64,000 nucleotides of DNA from NCBI GenBank assembly GCA_947503365.1, contig CANNDT010000006.1:19871-83870 (forward strand). The letters are read 5' to 3'. The notes beneath the pieces are model-generated. The model had not been told where the DNA came from. It ran no database searches and saw nothing but the letters and a program-made list of their open reading frames with translations. This document shows positions 1 through 8,554 of the stretch, piece after piece; position 1 is the stretch's first letter; each line of letters begins with the position of its first letter. The DNA is from CANNDT01 sp945876205. GTDB lineage: Bacteria; Acidobacteriota; Vicinamibacteria; Vicinamibacterales; UBA2999. The position numbers and the translations under genes were made by a program.

Positions 1-50
1 CTGAACACGAACCCCGAACCGAACCTGAACACGAACCCGGCACAAGGAAC
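1..50. repeat. GAAC-rich simple-sequence tract
   Basis: The first bases of the window are built from irregular tandem units of the form GAAC plus one to three bases (CTGAACACGAACCCC and similar). The same kind of tract recurs at about 2085-2195, so the two permease genes lie between two related simple repeats. It lies downstream of the stop of the minus-strand permease and codes for nothing I can support. It may extend beyond the left window edge. Confidence 0.6.
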
Positions 51-72
51 GTGGAAGCATGAACGACAGTGA

Positions 73-1284
73 TCACGAGATCACCTCGTCGCGCAGTGTT
101 GCGGCGATGGGCAGACGCGCAACGATGCGCATGGGATAGAGGGCGGCGACGAAGGCGGTGAGGGCGAGCAGCGTGATGTGGACGCCGAGCGCCTGCGGTT
201 CGAAGACGAAGAAGTGCAGGTTCTCGGGAATCTGCGGCATGCGCTTGAGGATGCGGTCGAGTCCAGCGGCGAGCGCGACGCCGAGCGGCAGCGACAGTGC
301 GCCGCCGATGCCGACGATCAGGATCGATTCAGCGAGGACGTCCGACACCACGCGCATGCGTGTGAAGCCAAGTGCCCGAAGCGCCGCGATCTCGCCGAGC
401 CGCTGGTTGACCGACACCGTCAGCAGCACCGTGATCAGGAGCAGCGCAAAGGAGACGGTGACGGTGGTGAGCACCGTCGAGATCTGCCGGAAATAGGTGA
501 AGCCACCCTGTTCGAGCCGGCCGACCGACTCGTCGTTGGTGAAGGCGCGCAGGTCGGGCCTGAGTTGCGAGATGTCGCCGGCCGCGATGACCGGGTCGTC
601 CTTCGCGGCGACCATGATCACGTCGGCGGCGTCCGGTTCCTGCCCTCCGCACGCCTCGCCCAATGAGGCGGCCGACGTTGCCGCTGTTGCCGCATCCGGC
701 GTGTCGAAAGGAAACGCGGCGACGCCCGCGACGCGGAACTCGACCGGAGGCAACGCCTCGCTGTCTCCCGAGCACGAGGCCCGGACAGTCACTGAGGCGC
801 CAGGCGTCACGTCCAGCATGCGCGCGGCGTTCTCGTTGATGAGCAGCTCGCGGCCGCGTTGCAGATCGTTGCCGCGCAGGATCGTCCACGGGCGCGTGTC
901 GGACAGGCCAACGCCTTGAAGCGACGAGCGAACAGGCGTCTTGCCAGCCCTCTCGATACGCGCACTCGCAAAGCGGATCGTCAGCGCGGCGCTGACCGAC
1001 GGCAGCGCGGCGATGGCCCGCGCGGCGCTGCTGGCGTTGTCAATCATCGGGCCGCCTTGTGGCAGGCTGTCGGTCGCGGTCACGCGGATGTCGAAGCCGC
1101 TCTGCTCGAGGAGATTGCGCATCGAGATGACCAGCCCCTGCGAGAGCAGGAGCATGTCGAAGAGGAGCGCGCCGACCGCCGCCACACCGAGGATGCCGAG
1201 CGTCGCGCGAGCGGGCTGCCGCACGAGGCTTCTCCACGCGAACCCGAACGCCCTTCGACTTGCGCTCAGGGCAAGCCCTCTCAT
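73..1284 (-). CDS. ABC transporter permease, FtsX/MacB_PCD type
   Basis: This is an integral inner-membrane permease subunit of a MacB/LolE-like ABC transporter; the substrate is unknown. The protein is 403 residues from an ATG at 1284. An N-terminal membrane segment (about residues 25-45, rich in L/G/V) is followed by a periplasmic domain with typical MacB_PCD features (an ELLINENAARML stretch and later DVIMVAAKDD). Three C-terminal helices form the FtsX domain, including the conserved RLGEIAALRALGFTRMRV loop. I chose the 1284 start because it forms an ATGA overlap with the stop of the upstream permease and removes a basic, non-homologous extension. The overlap implies translational coupling of two permease halves. 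No ATP-binding subunit is in the window; it may lie to the left. Confidence 0.85.
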   Translation of the reverse strand: MRGLALSASRRAFGFAWRSLVRQPARATLGILGVAAVGALLFDMLLLSQGLVISMRNLLEQSGFDIRVTATDSLPQGGPMIDNASSAARAIAALPSVSAALTIRFASARIERAGKTPVRSSLQGVGLSDTRPWTILRGNDLQRGRELLINENAARMLDVTPGASVTVRASCSGDSEALPPVEFRVAGVAAFPFDTPDAATAATSAASLGEACGGQEPDAADVIMVAAKDDPVIAAGDISQLRPDLRAFTNDESVGRLEQGGFTYFRQISTVLTTVTVSFALLLITVLLTVSVNQRLGEIAALRALGFTRMRVVSDVLAESILIVGIGGALSLPLGVALAAGLDRILKRMPQIPENLHFFVFEPQALGVHITLLALTAFVAALYPMRIVARLPIAATLRDEVIS

Positions 1285-2171
1285 CGCCGAGCGAGCCTCA
1301 GCGCGCCGCGGCGCAGCAGCGCCCACGACGCGACCACCGTGGCCACGGCGCCCAGCGGCACCGCGATCGCCAGGCACAGCGCCGCGACGTCAGGCGTCAC
1401 CCGGACGAAGATCAGCGCCGTGTCGTAGCGCCATTGGAAAAAGCGGTTGATCAGCCCTTCGGACACGCGGGCGAGCACCAGGCCGAAGAGGCCGCCGGCA
1501 CTCGCGATCAAGACGCCCTCGAGAAAAATCTGCACGAGGATGCGGCGAATCGGCAAGCCGATCAGCCTGAGGACGCCCACCGTTTCGCGGCGCTCGTCGA
1601 CGAGCATGATCGTCAGCGCCAGCAGGAAGACGGTGGCGGCGATGATCGTCACGATCGCGATCGCCAGGTGGAAGCGTTCGATCACGACGAAGGGACCGGC
1701 GGATCCCGACGCGGCGGCAGCCGGGCGGGCGAGCACGCCAGGCAGGCGTCCATTCAGATCGCGTGAGAAGCGCTCCGCGTCGGCGGGGTCCTTCAACTTC
1801 ACGTTGACGGCTTCGACGTATTCCGTGCCGGCGGGCGTCGCGGGATCCCGCGTCAGCGCGAGCAGGTCTGGCAGGTGCAGGCGCACCTCGCGCGGCACGC
1901 TGCCGAGGCGCATCGGATCAGGGGTCGGTTCGTAGATGCCGGCGATCCTGAACGGCTTCCCGCCGGCCCCCTTCGCGTCTGGCGCGAGCCGCACGACATC
2001 GCCCACGACGAGACGTTCCTGCGTGGCCAACTGTCGGGAGACAAGGATCGGAGCGGGGTCGGCCTGCTGCGCGGCGAGCGTCGCGGAAAGAACGAGAAGG
2101 GGAACGAGAACGAGAACGAGCAGAACGAGAACGAGTGAACGCCCGAGCGACCCGAACGACCTGAACGTCAC
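1281..2171 (-). CDS. ABC transporter permease, FtsX type, N-terminally truncated
   Basis: This is a 296-residue FtsX-family permease. The middle of the periplasmic domain (ILVSRQLATQERLVVGD, about residues 42-58) and the three C-terminal FtsX helices with the DERRETVGVLRLIGLP loop are clear. Family members normally carry about 100 more residues before that point: a membrane anchor and the first half of MacB_PCD. Here the N-terminus is a run of L and V encoded by a hexanucleotide-like CTCGTT repeat (2085-2140). The only upstream start is a GTG at 2171 that overlaps the TGA of the EVE gene. The hydrophobic run could act as a membrane anchor by chance, but I infer that the original 5' part was lost or rearranged at the repeat. 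The gene is coupled to the next permease by an ATGA overlap. It could be a pseudogene. Confidence 0.65.
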   Translation of the reverse strand: MTFRSFGSLGRSLVLVLLVLVLVPLLVLSATLAAQQADPAPILVSRQLATQERLVVGDVVRLAPDAKGAGGKPFRIAGIYEPTPDPMRLGSVPREVRLHLPDLLALTRDPATPAGTEYVEAVNVKLKDPADAERFSRDLNGRLPGVLARPAAAASGSAGPFVVIERFHLAIAIVTIIAATVFLLALTIMLVDERRETVGVLRLIGLPIRRILVQIFLEGVLIASAGGLFGLVLARVSEGLINRFFQWRYDTALIFVRVTPDVAALCLAIAVPLGAVATVVASWALLRRGALRLARR

Positions 2172-2195
2172 GAACGACCCGAACGGCTCAGCTGT
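2085..2195. repeat. GAACG/GAACGAGAACGAG simple-sequence tract
   Basis: On the plus strand this is a tract of GAACGAGAACGAGAACGAG-like units grading into CCCGAACGACCTGAACG-like units. It covers the 3' end of the EVE gene and the apparent 5' end of the permease. In the minus-strand permease frame it reads as a leucine/valine run. It resembles the tract at 1-50 on the far side of the permease pair. Simple repeats of this kind are prone to slippage and recombination. Confidence 0.65.
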
Positions 2196-2584
2196 TCAAT
2201 TCGAGTCCACTCCGCGTCTGTGACAGGCATGACCGACAGGCGAGACATTCGGACCAGGGGAAATGTTGAAAACGAGCGGTCGGCCTTGATCTCCGCCAGC
2301 GTCACCGGCCGCGCCAGCTTCTTGTCGGCGCCGATGTCCACCACGTGCAGCGTGCCGTCGCTATCGTCGGGATCGGGATAGGCATCGCTCAACGCCTTCG
2401 CCGTCGCGACCACCGATTTCTCCTTGCCCGTGTGATAGTAGAAGATGCGGTCGCCCTTGCGGATGGATCGCAGGTGTTTCTGGGCAAGCGGATTTCTCAC
2501 GCCCGCCCACACGGTCTTGCGGTCTCGCTCGAGCTGGTCGTAGCCGTAACGATCCGGTTCTTCCTTCACCAGCCACTGCGCCAT
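2168..2584 (-). CDS. EVE domain-containing protein
   Basis: A small soluble protein of 138 residues that is essentially one EVE domain, a PUA-like fold thought to bind modified bases in DNA or RNA. It starts MAQWLVKEEPDRYGYDQL and contains the family signatures WAGVRNPLAQKHLRSIRKGD and FYYHTGKEKSVVATA. The ATG at 2584 is chosen because the family starts right there; the longer reading adds an arginine-rich leader without homology. The stop overlaps the GTG assigned to the truncated permease, and the last residues (SRSGRS) are encoded by the repeat tract. A Mug-type glycosylase lies divergently upstream; both may handle modified or damaged bases, but that link is only suggestive. The physiological target is unknown. 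Confidence 0.88.
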   Translation of the reverse strand: MAQWLVKEEPDRYGYDQLERDRKTVWAGVRNPLAQKHLRSIRKGDRIFYYHTGKEKSVVATAKALSDAYPDPDDSDGTLHVVDIGADKKLARPVTLAEIKADRSFSTFPLVRMSRLSVMPVTDAEWTRIEQLSRSGRS

Positions 2585-2692
2585 GCCTCGAATTATATCT
2601 CGTGGCAAGCCTTCCCCGCGTCGCTCCCGGCCGCTCCGTTGTCGCGGCCGACGATCGTGGTCCACGGCTGGTTGTGATCCAGGCTCCTGCAG

Positions 2693-3235
2693 TTGATACG
2701 GCCCACTAGATTGCTTCCCCCGCTACGCGACCGGATCCAGCCAGGCGTGCGCGTGCTGTTCGTCGGCATCAACCCCGGCGTGCGCTCCGCACTCACCGGC
2801 CATCACTTCGCCGGCTTCTCCAACCGCTTCTGGAAGCTGCTGCACGAATCGAAGCTCGTCCCTGAGCCGATCACCTTCGCAGACGACGACCGGCTCGCCG
2901 AGTGGGGCTACGGCATCACCAACATCATCGCGCGCGCGACGCCGGGGATCGACACGCTGAACAAGGAGGAATACGTCGAGGGGCGGACGAAGCTGCGCGC
3001 CAAGGTCCGCCGCTACAAACCGGGCGTCGTCGCGATGGTGGGCGTCACCGTGTTTCGCGCGATGTTTCCCGACCGCAAGGACGCGGTGAAGGTGGGACTT
3101 CAGCCGGAGCGGCTCGGCGAGTCGGCCGTGTTCGTCCTGCCGAACCCGAGCGGCCGCAACGCGAATGTCACCTACGCGGAGATGCTCGCGGCGTTCAAGG
3201 CGCTTCGGCGCTACCTGCGACGACCGGCCGGATGA
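2693..3235 (+). CDS. mug: Mismatch-specific uracil/thymine-DNA glycosylase, Mug/TDG family
   Basis: A cytoplasmic base-excision repair enzyme that removes uracil, and possibly thymine or ethenocytosine, mispaired with guanine. The 180-residue product contains the catalytic motif LFVGINPGVRSA (about residues 23-34; the Asn in GINPG is the catalytic position of the family). It also contains the second motif VLPNPSGRNAN near residue 150, which inserts into DNA. Its length fits the family (E. coli Mug is 168 residues). The start is a TTG with no strong ribosome binding site; a slightly later start would still leave both motifs intact. It runs divergently from the EVE gene with about 110 bases between them, and its 3' end overlaps the convergent MFS remnant by about 40 bases. 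Confidence 0.88.
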   Translation: MIRPTRLLPPLRDRIQPGVRVLFVGINPGVRSALTGHHFAGFSNRFWKLLHESKLVPEPITFADDDRLAEWGYGITNIIARATPGIDTLNKEEYVEGRTKLRAKVRRYKPGVVAMVGVTVFRAMFPDRKDAVKVGLQPERLGESAVFVLPNPSGRNANVTYAEMLAAFKALRRYLRRPAG

Positions 3236-3995
3236 ACGTGTTGGCGATCAACGCCAGCAGCAGGATGGCCGCAAGGATGTACATCGTGATGTCGTACGCG
3301 AGAGGCCAGGGCACACCGATCAGGCGCTGCTTGTCGCGGATGTACTTCATGAGAATGGGTGCCAGGATGGCGGCGGCCGGCCACGCGGTCAGCACGCGGC
3401 CGTAGATGGCGCGGCCGGACCGCGGCCCGAAGCTGTCGCCGATGTACCCAGGCACGGTGGCGAACCCGCCGCCATGCACAGACACGATCAGGCATATCAC
3501 GGTCACGAATGCCAGTTGATTGCCCGACCGCGCGGCGACCGGCGCGAGCGCGTAGAGCGCGACGCCGAGCATGAAGCAGGTGGTGTAGGTCGCCTTGCGT
3601 CCGATCCAATCCGAGAGCGACGCCCAGAACAACGCGCCGCCGACGCTGCAAAGCGACATCACGACGGTGAATTGTGCGGCGTCCGCCTGACTGGCGCCGA
3701 AGATGTCCTGGAGCATCGACGGGGCGATGCCGATGATGCCGATGCCGGCGATGACGTTGAGGCAGAGGACAACCCAGATCAGCCAGAACTGCGATGTCGC
3801 GTACGGCCGGCGCACGTGCCGCGGCCGGCCGCCGGATCGCGCCAGTCGATAGCCGGCTGCCATCACGCAGGAGAAGTAGAGCGCGGCCAGGACGAGCCAC
3901 GTTGCCCAGCCCAGGGGTGGCGAAGGCGTTCGCAGGAGCCAGAACACGCTGAGCGCGTACGCCGTCCCGATGCAGAGGTGAATGGCGAGCGCCAC
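3195..3995 (-). pseudogene. MFS transporter of the oxalate/formate antiporter type, internally deleted
   Basis: The 266-residue reading frame joins the first helix of an OFA-family transporter (ALAIHLCIGTAYALSVFW) directly to the region before helix 7 (LVLAALYFSCVMAAGYR). It then continues through the conserved second half: SQFWLIWVVLCLNVIAGIG, SDWIGRKATYTT and GGGFATVPGYIGDSFG. Family members are about 420-550 residues, so helices 2 to 6, some 150-200 residues, are absent without a frameshift. The only in-frame start is a GTG at 3995; the N-terminus is also clipped by a stop just upstream. A six-helix half-transporter is unlikely to work, so I treat it as a decaying gene, although an assembly deletion could give the same picture. 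Confidence 0.7.
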
Positions 3996-4056
3996 GGCCG
4001 GAATCCTCTTTTTTGTAAAGTTCTGTTACGGCCCGGGTACCGGCCGTCCGCCGCTC

Positions 4057-4062
4057 TATAAT
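4057..4062 (+). promoter_or_regulatory. -10 box (TATAAT) for the Tad operon
   Basis: A perfect TATAAT lies 36 bases before the cpaC ATG, in the 100-base gap between the divergent MFS remnant and cpaC. No good -35 hexamer stands 17 bases upstream (CGGGTA there), so the promoter may rely on other elements. It is the only clear promoter-like site ahead of the ten-gene pilus operon. Confidence 0.45.
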
Positions 4063-4098
4063 CGCGGCACGCAGACATCCAGAGTCTGCCCCAGTCCC

Positions 4099-6123
4099 AT
4101 GATATTGGTTCGACTCCGCGCGGTCACCAGCCTGTTCGTGCTGGCGTGGGTGGCGCTTCACCTGGCGCCGAATCTCGCGTCGGCGGGGCAGCTCGCCACG
4201 CCCTCCACCGAAGCGCCGAACGTCGTCATCCGTTCCCAGTACCGGCGGCTGCCGTTGCCCCAGGACATTCAGCGCATCGCGGTCGCTGACCCCGAGATCC
4301 TCACGGCGGAACTGATCACCAGCCGCGAAGTACTCGTCCTCGGTCGCGAAACGGGCCGAACGACGCTGATCGTGTGGTTTGCGAACGGGACGTCGCGCGA
4401 ATTCGCCTTTGCGGTGCAGCGCGATCTCTCGGTGCTCGAGCGTGCGCTCAAGAGCGTGAACCCGACGATTGCCGTCGAGAGCGCGCCCGATCGTGACGCG
4501 CTCGTGCTGACCGGCGTCGTGCCGGACCTCAATACCTCGCTGACGGCCGAAGCGATTGCACGCAACTACCTGGAGGCGGGCAACAACACACGTGGCAACG
4601 CGCAGCCGATTCTGGCGGCTCCGACTCCGGATGCCGGTGCCGCTGGTGCGCCCGGTGCAAATCCAGCTGCGGCGCCGGCCGCATCTGCTCCGGCGCCGGC
4701 TGCATCCCAACTACAGGGCACCATCCAGTCGTCGGGCACCGTGATCAACCTCATTCAGCTCGATCGGCTGCCGCAGCAGACGGAAGAGAAGATCCTCGAC
4801 GCGATTCGAGCGATTGGCGGGCAGGACGTCACCATCCGCCGGATGCTGCGCGGCAACGTGCGCGACGATCTCATCGACACGCTCGTGCTCGAGGGCCACG
4901 TGCCGAATCAGACCGCGCTGATGCGAGTGCTGGTGCTGTCGGCGCAGTTGTTCGCCGGGCAGACGATTTCGGCCTCCGACATCCGGGTGCTGGCGGACGA
5001 AGCGGGGGGACTCGCCGGGCAGCAGCAGACGCAGGCGACGCAGACACAACTGGGCGGCGGCGGCGCGTCCGCGTCGCTCTTTGGCGGCGCCCGGTCGAGC
5101 CGGCTGACCAACGAGGTGCGCACCAACTTCGGCCGCGCCACGGCGATCGAAGCAGCGGGCGGCCGCATCCTCTCCTTCATTCAAGTGGTCGACCTGCCGC
5201 AGGTGCGCGTCGACATCCGTCTCATCGAAGTCGATCGCACCAAGCTCCGTGCGCTCGATCCCAATGCCGTGCTGGCCCTCTCGGATTTTCGCCAGCCGTC
5301 GCTCAACCCCGCGGCGTCCGCGGCGGCGGTGCAGGGGAACCAGGCGGCGCGCGTCGGCAGCAGCGGCGCGGCGATTCAGAATGTGCTGTCGTTCCTGAAC
5401 GGTGGGCTCCTGAACGAGCTGCAGTATTCGGGCGGTCATGCCGCCATCGATGGCGCGCTCTCATTCCTCGAGCGCGAAGGCATCGCGCAAAGCCTGTCGT
5501 CACCGTCGCTGACGGTGCTGTCGGGCGAGATGGCGCAGGTGCAGATCGGCGGCGAGATTCCCGTGCCGACGGCGTTCGCGCCGGCATTCGGCGGTGGGGC
5601 CGCCGCGGGCAACGCGGGCGGTGGCGGCGCGGCGGCGGCCACGCCGGGGGTCTTCAGCTCGGTCGAGTTCGTCCCTTTCGGAGTGCAGCTCCAGATCCGG
5701 CCGCTCGTGGGCGAAGACGACACCATCACGCTCGACGTGCAGCCGCTGGTCGTGACTCCCGACTCGGTGCTGACCAATACGATTCGCGAATCGACCGGCG
5801 CCGCGGTCGCGACCACGGCCTTCCAGACGCGCGCGCTGCGGACCAGCTCGCGGCTGCAGGACGGCCAGGCGCTGCTGATTGGCGGCCTGTTGTCCAACAA
5901 TACGTCCACGAATACGGCCTCGACCCCGGGTTTGCGGTCGTTGCCGCTGGTCGGCCGGCTGTTCCAGGGGGTCAACCGGAACGACCAGAATACCGAGTTG
6001 ATCGTGCTGGTTAACCCGGTTATTCTCCGGGAACCCGTTCCAGATGTGGCGTTGTGGTCGTTCCCGAGCCGGGAGGAATTGCTCCGTTCGAGCATGCCCG
6101 GAACGGCCGTACTGCCGAAATAG
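4099..6123 (+). CDS. cpaC: Tad/Flp pilus secretin, CpaC/RcpA family
   Basis: This is the outer-membrane secretin channel of the Tad pilus. The 674-residue protein has a signal peptide (residues 1-30, ending LASAGQ) and the pilus-assembly N-terminal domain (YRRLPLPQDIQRIAVADPEI, VLVLGRETGRTTLIVW). A BON-like segment (ALVLTGVVPDL) is split from a second one by an Ala/Pro-rich linker near residues 170-200. The secretin domain follows (IRLIEVDRTKLRAL; SLSSPSLTVLSGEMAQVQIG; LIGGLLSNNTSTNT; LPLVGRLFQ; TELIVLVNPVIL). The start at 4099 gives a clean signal peptide; an upstream extension in the same frame lacks homology. It is the first gene of the operon and precedes the pilin, an order seen in some Tad loci. 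A glycine/alanine-rich insertion in the secretin core (around residue 500) is long for the family. Confidence 0.92.
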   Translation: MILVRLRAVTSLFVLAWVALHLAPNLASAGQLATPSTEAPNVVIRSQYRRLPLPQDIQRIAVADPEILTAELITSREVLVLGRETGRTTLIVWFANGTSREFAFAVQRDLSVLERALKSVNPTIAVESAPDRDALVLTGVVPDLNTSLTAEAIARNYLEAGNNTRGNAQPILAAPTPDAGAAGAPGANPAAAPAASAPAPAASQLQGTIQSSGTVINLIQLDRLPQQTEEKILDAIRAIGGQDVTIRRMLRGNVRDDLIDTLVLEGHVPNQTALMRVLVLSAQLFAGQTISASDIRVLADEAGGLAGQQQTQATQTQLGGGGASASLFGGARSSRLTNEVRTNFGRATAIEAAGGRILSFIQVVDLPQVRVDIRLIEVDRTKLRALDPNAVLALSDFRQPSLNPAASAAAVQGNQAARVGSSGAAIQNVLSFLNGGLLNELQYSGGHAAIDGALSFLEREGIAQSLSSPSLTVLSGEMAQVQIGGEIPVPTAFAPAFGGGAAAGNAGGGGAAAATPGVFSSVEFVPFGVQLQIRPLVGEDDTITLDVQPLVVTPDSVLTNTIRESTGAAVATTAFQTRALRTSSRLQDGQALLIGGLLSNNTSTNTASTPGLRSLPLVGRLFQGVNRNDQNTELIVLVNPVILREPVPDVALWSFPSREELLRSSMPGTAVLPK

Positions 6124-6172
6124 CGTGCCGAAATAGGCGTCGAAGTACTCAGGCAATAACAGGAGAGGTCTC

Positions 6173-6547
6173 ATGCTGAACATCGTGCGACGGTTGAAAA
6201 AGAACGAGACAGGCGCGGCGCTGGTTGAATACGCATTGATCATTGCGGGTGTGGCTCTCATCGGAGCGGCTGCGGTATCAATCTTCGGCAACAAGGTGAC
6301 GGACATGCTGGCCACCGCGGCGGCCATCCTGCCGGGCGCGCACGCCGATTCCAACGCGCCGATTGTCAGCGGCAAGATCATCGAGACCTCCCCCAACGCG
6401 CCGGGCTTCGACGAAGGCAACTCCGCGACCGGCATTGGCCTCGACGTCAATGCCATCACGCAGTCGAACGGGCAGAAACGCCTGGGCGACAACGTGGGAG
6501 GGGACGGCTCGCTCTCGTCGCTCGTCCTGGAAACCAAGAACCGCTAA
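6173..6547 (+). CDS. flp: Flp family type IVb pilin, long form
   Basis: This is the major pilin candidate of the Tad system. A short basic leader (MLNIVRRLKKNETG) precedes the hydrophobic assembly helix AALVEYALIIAGVALIG; cleavage would occur after the Gly at position 14, leaving Glu at mature position 5 as usual for type IVb pilins. A ribosome binding site (AGGAGAGG) sits 6-8 bases before the ATG. At 124 residues it is about twice the usual 50-70; the tail of about 75 residues after the helix is polar, ends in LETKNR and has no family I recognise. It lies 49 bases after cpaC and directly before tadE, in the same operon. Confidence 0.9.
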   Translation: MLNIVRRLKKNETGAALVEYALIIAGVALIGAAAVSIFGNKVTDMLATAAAILPGAHADSNAPIVSGKIIETSPNAPGFDEGNSATGIGLDVNAITQSNGQKRLGDNVGGDGSLSSLVLETKNR

Positions 6548-6566
6548 GCGGTTCCTGACGCCTGTC

Positions 6567-7541
6567 ATGGGTGACGCGAGAGAGCGGGGGGCGGCGCTCG
6601 TCGAATTCGCGCTCGTCTCGCTGGTGTTGTATCTGCTGCTGGCGGGCACGATCGAGTTCGGCCGCCTGATGTTCGACGCCAACGCCCTGCAGGACGTCGC
6701 GCGCGTCGCCGCGCGCGAGTTGGCCCTCGCCCCCGTCAGGGCCAACGCCACGTTCGACTACGCGCTCTCGTGCGACGCGACCACCGATCCCGACTGTCTC
6801 GTCGATCTGAAATCACGCATCTTCGATCCGGCCTGCCTGGTGGTGGATCTCAACGATCCGGCCGTGGCGGGGGATCCCGATGGATATTTTGCCGCCATGC
6901 CTGTGGTCAATCGCGCGCTGCGGACGCTCATGATCACCGAGCCGCAGCGGCCCAACCTGCTGCGCTACGCTGGCGCGTTGCTGAGTGATGGCAGCGGCCT
7001 GGCGTGCAGCGCGATCGGACCGAACGGCCAGGCGGCCGCGACGGGGCTGACCGTCGGGATCCCGCTCATCGAGGCACGCGACGGCAGCGGCGGCGAATCG
7101 ATCACCTGGGTGCCGGTGCTGCAGGAGATCCGCGCGGCGGGCGACGCGGAGTGTCCGTCACGCGGACCGTTCAGCCTGACCTATGTCGCGACCGACGATG
7201 CGTGCGGTGCGCTCGAGACGGACCCGCTGGCGGACCGCGGATTGGCCGCCGTCCGCATCAACTATCCCTACCAGGCGGCGACGCTGAGCGGCTTTCAGCC
7301 TGCTGTTCCAACCGACGTTGATCCACTTCCCCCCAACATCGGCAACTTCATCAGCGCTGAAGACGGTTCGGTTCAGGAGTTGAACGCGGCCCCCGGCGGC
7401 ACGATGGACGATGGCGCGATCGGTCCGTACGCCGGCGCGTTCGGGCTGGGCCGGCAACTCGCGCTCGCCGGCCGCACGGTCCGGCCGTTTCGGAAGCTGA
7501 TCTCGGTCCAGGCGATTTATCGCCGTGAGGTGGTTGAGTGA
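6567..7541 (+). CDS. tadE: TadE-like minor pseudopilin
   Basis: The 324-residue protein starts with a prepilin-like leader and TadE helix (RERGAALVEFALVSLVLYLLL, residues 4-24) followed by the conserved IEFGRLMFDANALQDVARVAARE. TadE pseudopilins are processed by the dedicated peptidase and are needed for Flp pilus assembly at the inner membrane. The remaining 250 residues are an exported domain with several Cys (for example LSCDATTDPDCLVD and DAECPSRG) that could form disulfides; this is much larger than typical TadE (about 150-200). I chose the ATG at 6567, 19 bases after flp, because the helix begins immediately after it. Its stop overlaps the GTG of cpaB (GTGA). Confidence 0.85.
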   Translation: MGDARERGAALVEFALVSLVLYLLLAGTIEFGRLMFDANALQDVARVAARELALAPVRANATFDYALSCDATTDPDCLVDLKSRIFDPACLVVDLNDPAVAGDPDGYFAAMPVVNRALRTLMITEPQRPNLLRYAGALLSDGSGLACSAIGPNGQAAATGLTVGIPLIEARDGSGGESITWVPVLQEIRAAGDAECPSRGPFSLTYVATDDACGALETDPLADRGLAAVRINYPYQAATLSGFQPAVPTDVDPLPPNIGNFISAEDGSVQELNAAPGGTMDDGAIGPYAGAFGLGRQLALAGRTVRPFRKLISVQAIYRREVVE

Positions 7542-8539
7542 GTGCTTATTCCCCACGACGGCCGGGTGCGCCGTCGACGCTGACGCCGCCGATGATGGCG
7601 CTGATCGGTGTGGCCTCGGTCGTCGTGATCGTCGGCACACTGATGGTGCTCGGCGTGATCGACGTGTCGACCTGGCGGCAGACGCCGCCGTCGACGGCCG
7701 GGCTCATCGCGGTGCCGACGCCGGCGACCGTGATTCCCGCGTACACGAGAATCCGCCGCGATCACCTGTGGGATCGGCGCACCGCCCAGCTCGCGGTGAT
7801 CTACCTCCCGCCGGGCGCGGTGACCAAGGAGATGCTGGTCAACATCGGCGACGTGCTCGGCCGCGTGCTCGATGGTCCGAAGGAGCCGGGCTACGTCTTT
7901 ACCGAATCCGATTTCCTCCCCCGGGGTACGCGCGAGGGCATCGTCGCCGGCATCCCGGCCGGCAAGCGCGCGATTCGGATCTCGGCCGATCGGGTGGATG
8001 GGTTGTATGGGCTCCACGCCGGCGATCGCTTCGACATCCTGGCGACCCTGCCGATCGACGCGGCGAGCGGCGGCCGGTCGTTCAGCTTCTCCGGGCCGTA
8101 CAGCCAGGAGATGGCGCTGCAGGCGCAGTTATCCAACTGGGATAAGCAGGCGACGGTCCGCGTGATCGTCCAGAACGCGCTGATCGTCGAGCCGATGACC
8201 ACGCGCGGCGTGACGACGGTGCAGCAGTCGCTGACCGAGGGCGCCGCCGCGCGGGTGCGCCAGGTGCAGGAGACGGTGATCGCGATCGAACCCGGGGAAG
8301 TGGCGCTGCTGACCGAGGCGATGGCCGTCAACGCGCGGCTCACGACCATTCCGCGGTCGGGACGGCCCGACGATCCGCTCGACAGCAAGACCCCCGACCT
8401 GCGTCCCTTCAGTCCATTCAACACATCGCGCGGCGAGCCGGGCGCCGACTCGCGCCTGTCGGATGACGAAGACGACTTCACGGTGGTCGAAACGATCATG
8501 GGCCAGAAGCGATCGCTGACCGCCGTGCCACGGCCTTAG
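7538..8539 (+). CDS. cpaB: Flp pilus assembly protein CpaB/RcpC, SAF domain
   Basis: A 333-residue periplasmic protein anchored by one N-terminal helix (MALIGVASVVVIVGTLMVLGVI). After it comes an SAF/RcpC region (VIPAYTRIRRDHL, then LGRVLDGPKEPGYVFTESDF, and IPAGKRAIRISADRVDGLYG...AGDRFDIL), the arrangement of CpaB proteins that work with the secretin. A distinctive later motif, ETVIAIEPGEVALLTEAM, also matches the family. The C-terminus is acidic and disordered-looking (SRLSDDEDDFTVVE). The GTG start overlaps the tadE stop, implying coupled translation. The family is about 250-350 residues, so this is full length. Confidence 0.88.
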   Translation: MSAYSPRRPGAPSTLTPPMMALIGVASVVVIVGTLMVLGVIDVSTWRQTPPSTAGLIAVPTPATVIPAYTRIRRDHLWDRRTAQLAVIYLPPGAVTKEMLVNIGDVLGRVLDGPKEPGYVFTESDFLPRGTREGIVAGIPAGKRAIRISADRVDGLYGLHAGDRFDILATLPIDAASGGRSFSFSGPYSQEMALQAQLSNWDKQATVRVIVQNALIVEPMTTRGVTTVQQSLTEGAAARVRQVQETVIAIEPGEVALLTEAMAVNARLTTIPRSGRPDDPLDSKTPDLRPFSPFNTSRGEPGADSRLSDDEDDFTVVETIMGQKRSLTAVPRP

Positions 8540-8554
8540 TGAAAAGTAGCTGAC

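Noticed and set aside
3211..4710. Long minus-strand reading frame of about 500 codons
   Set aside because: It is an arginine-rich antisense shadow of cpaC and of the MFS remnant in a GC-rich region, with no homologous motif.
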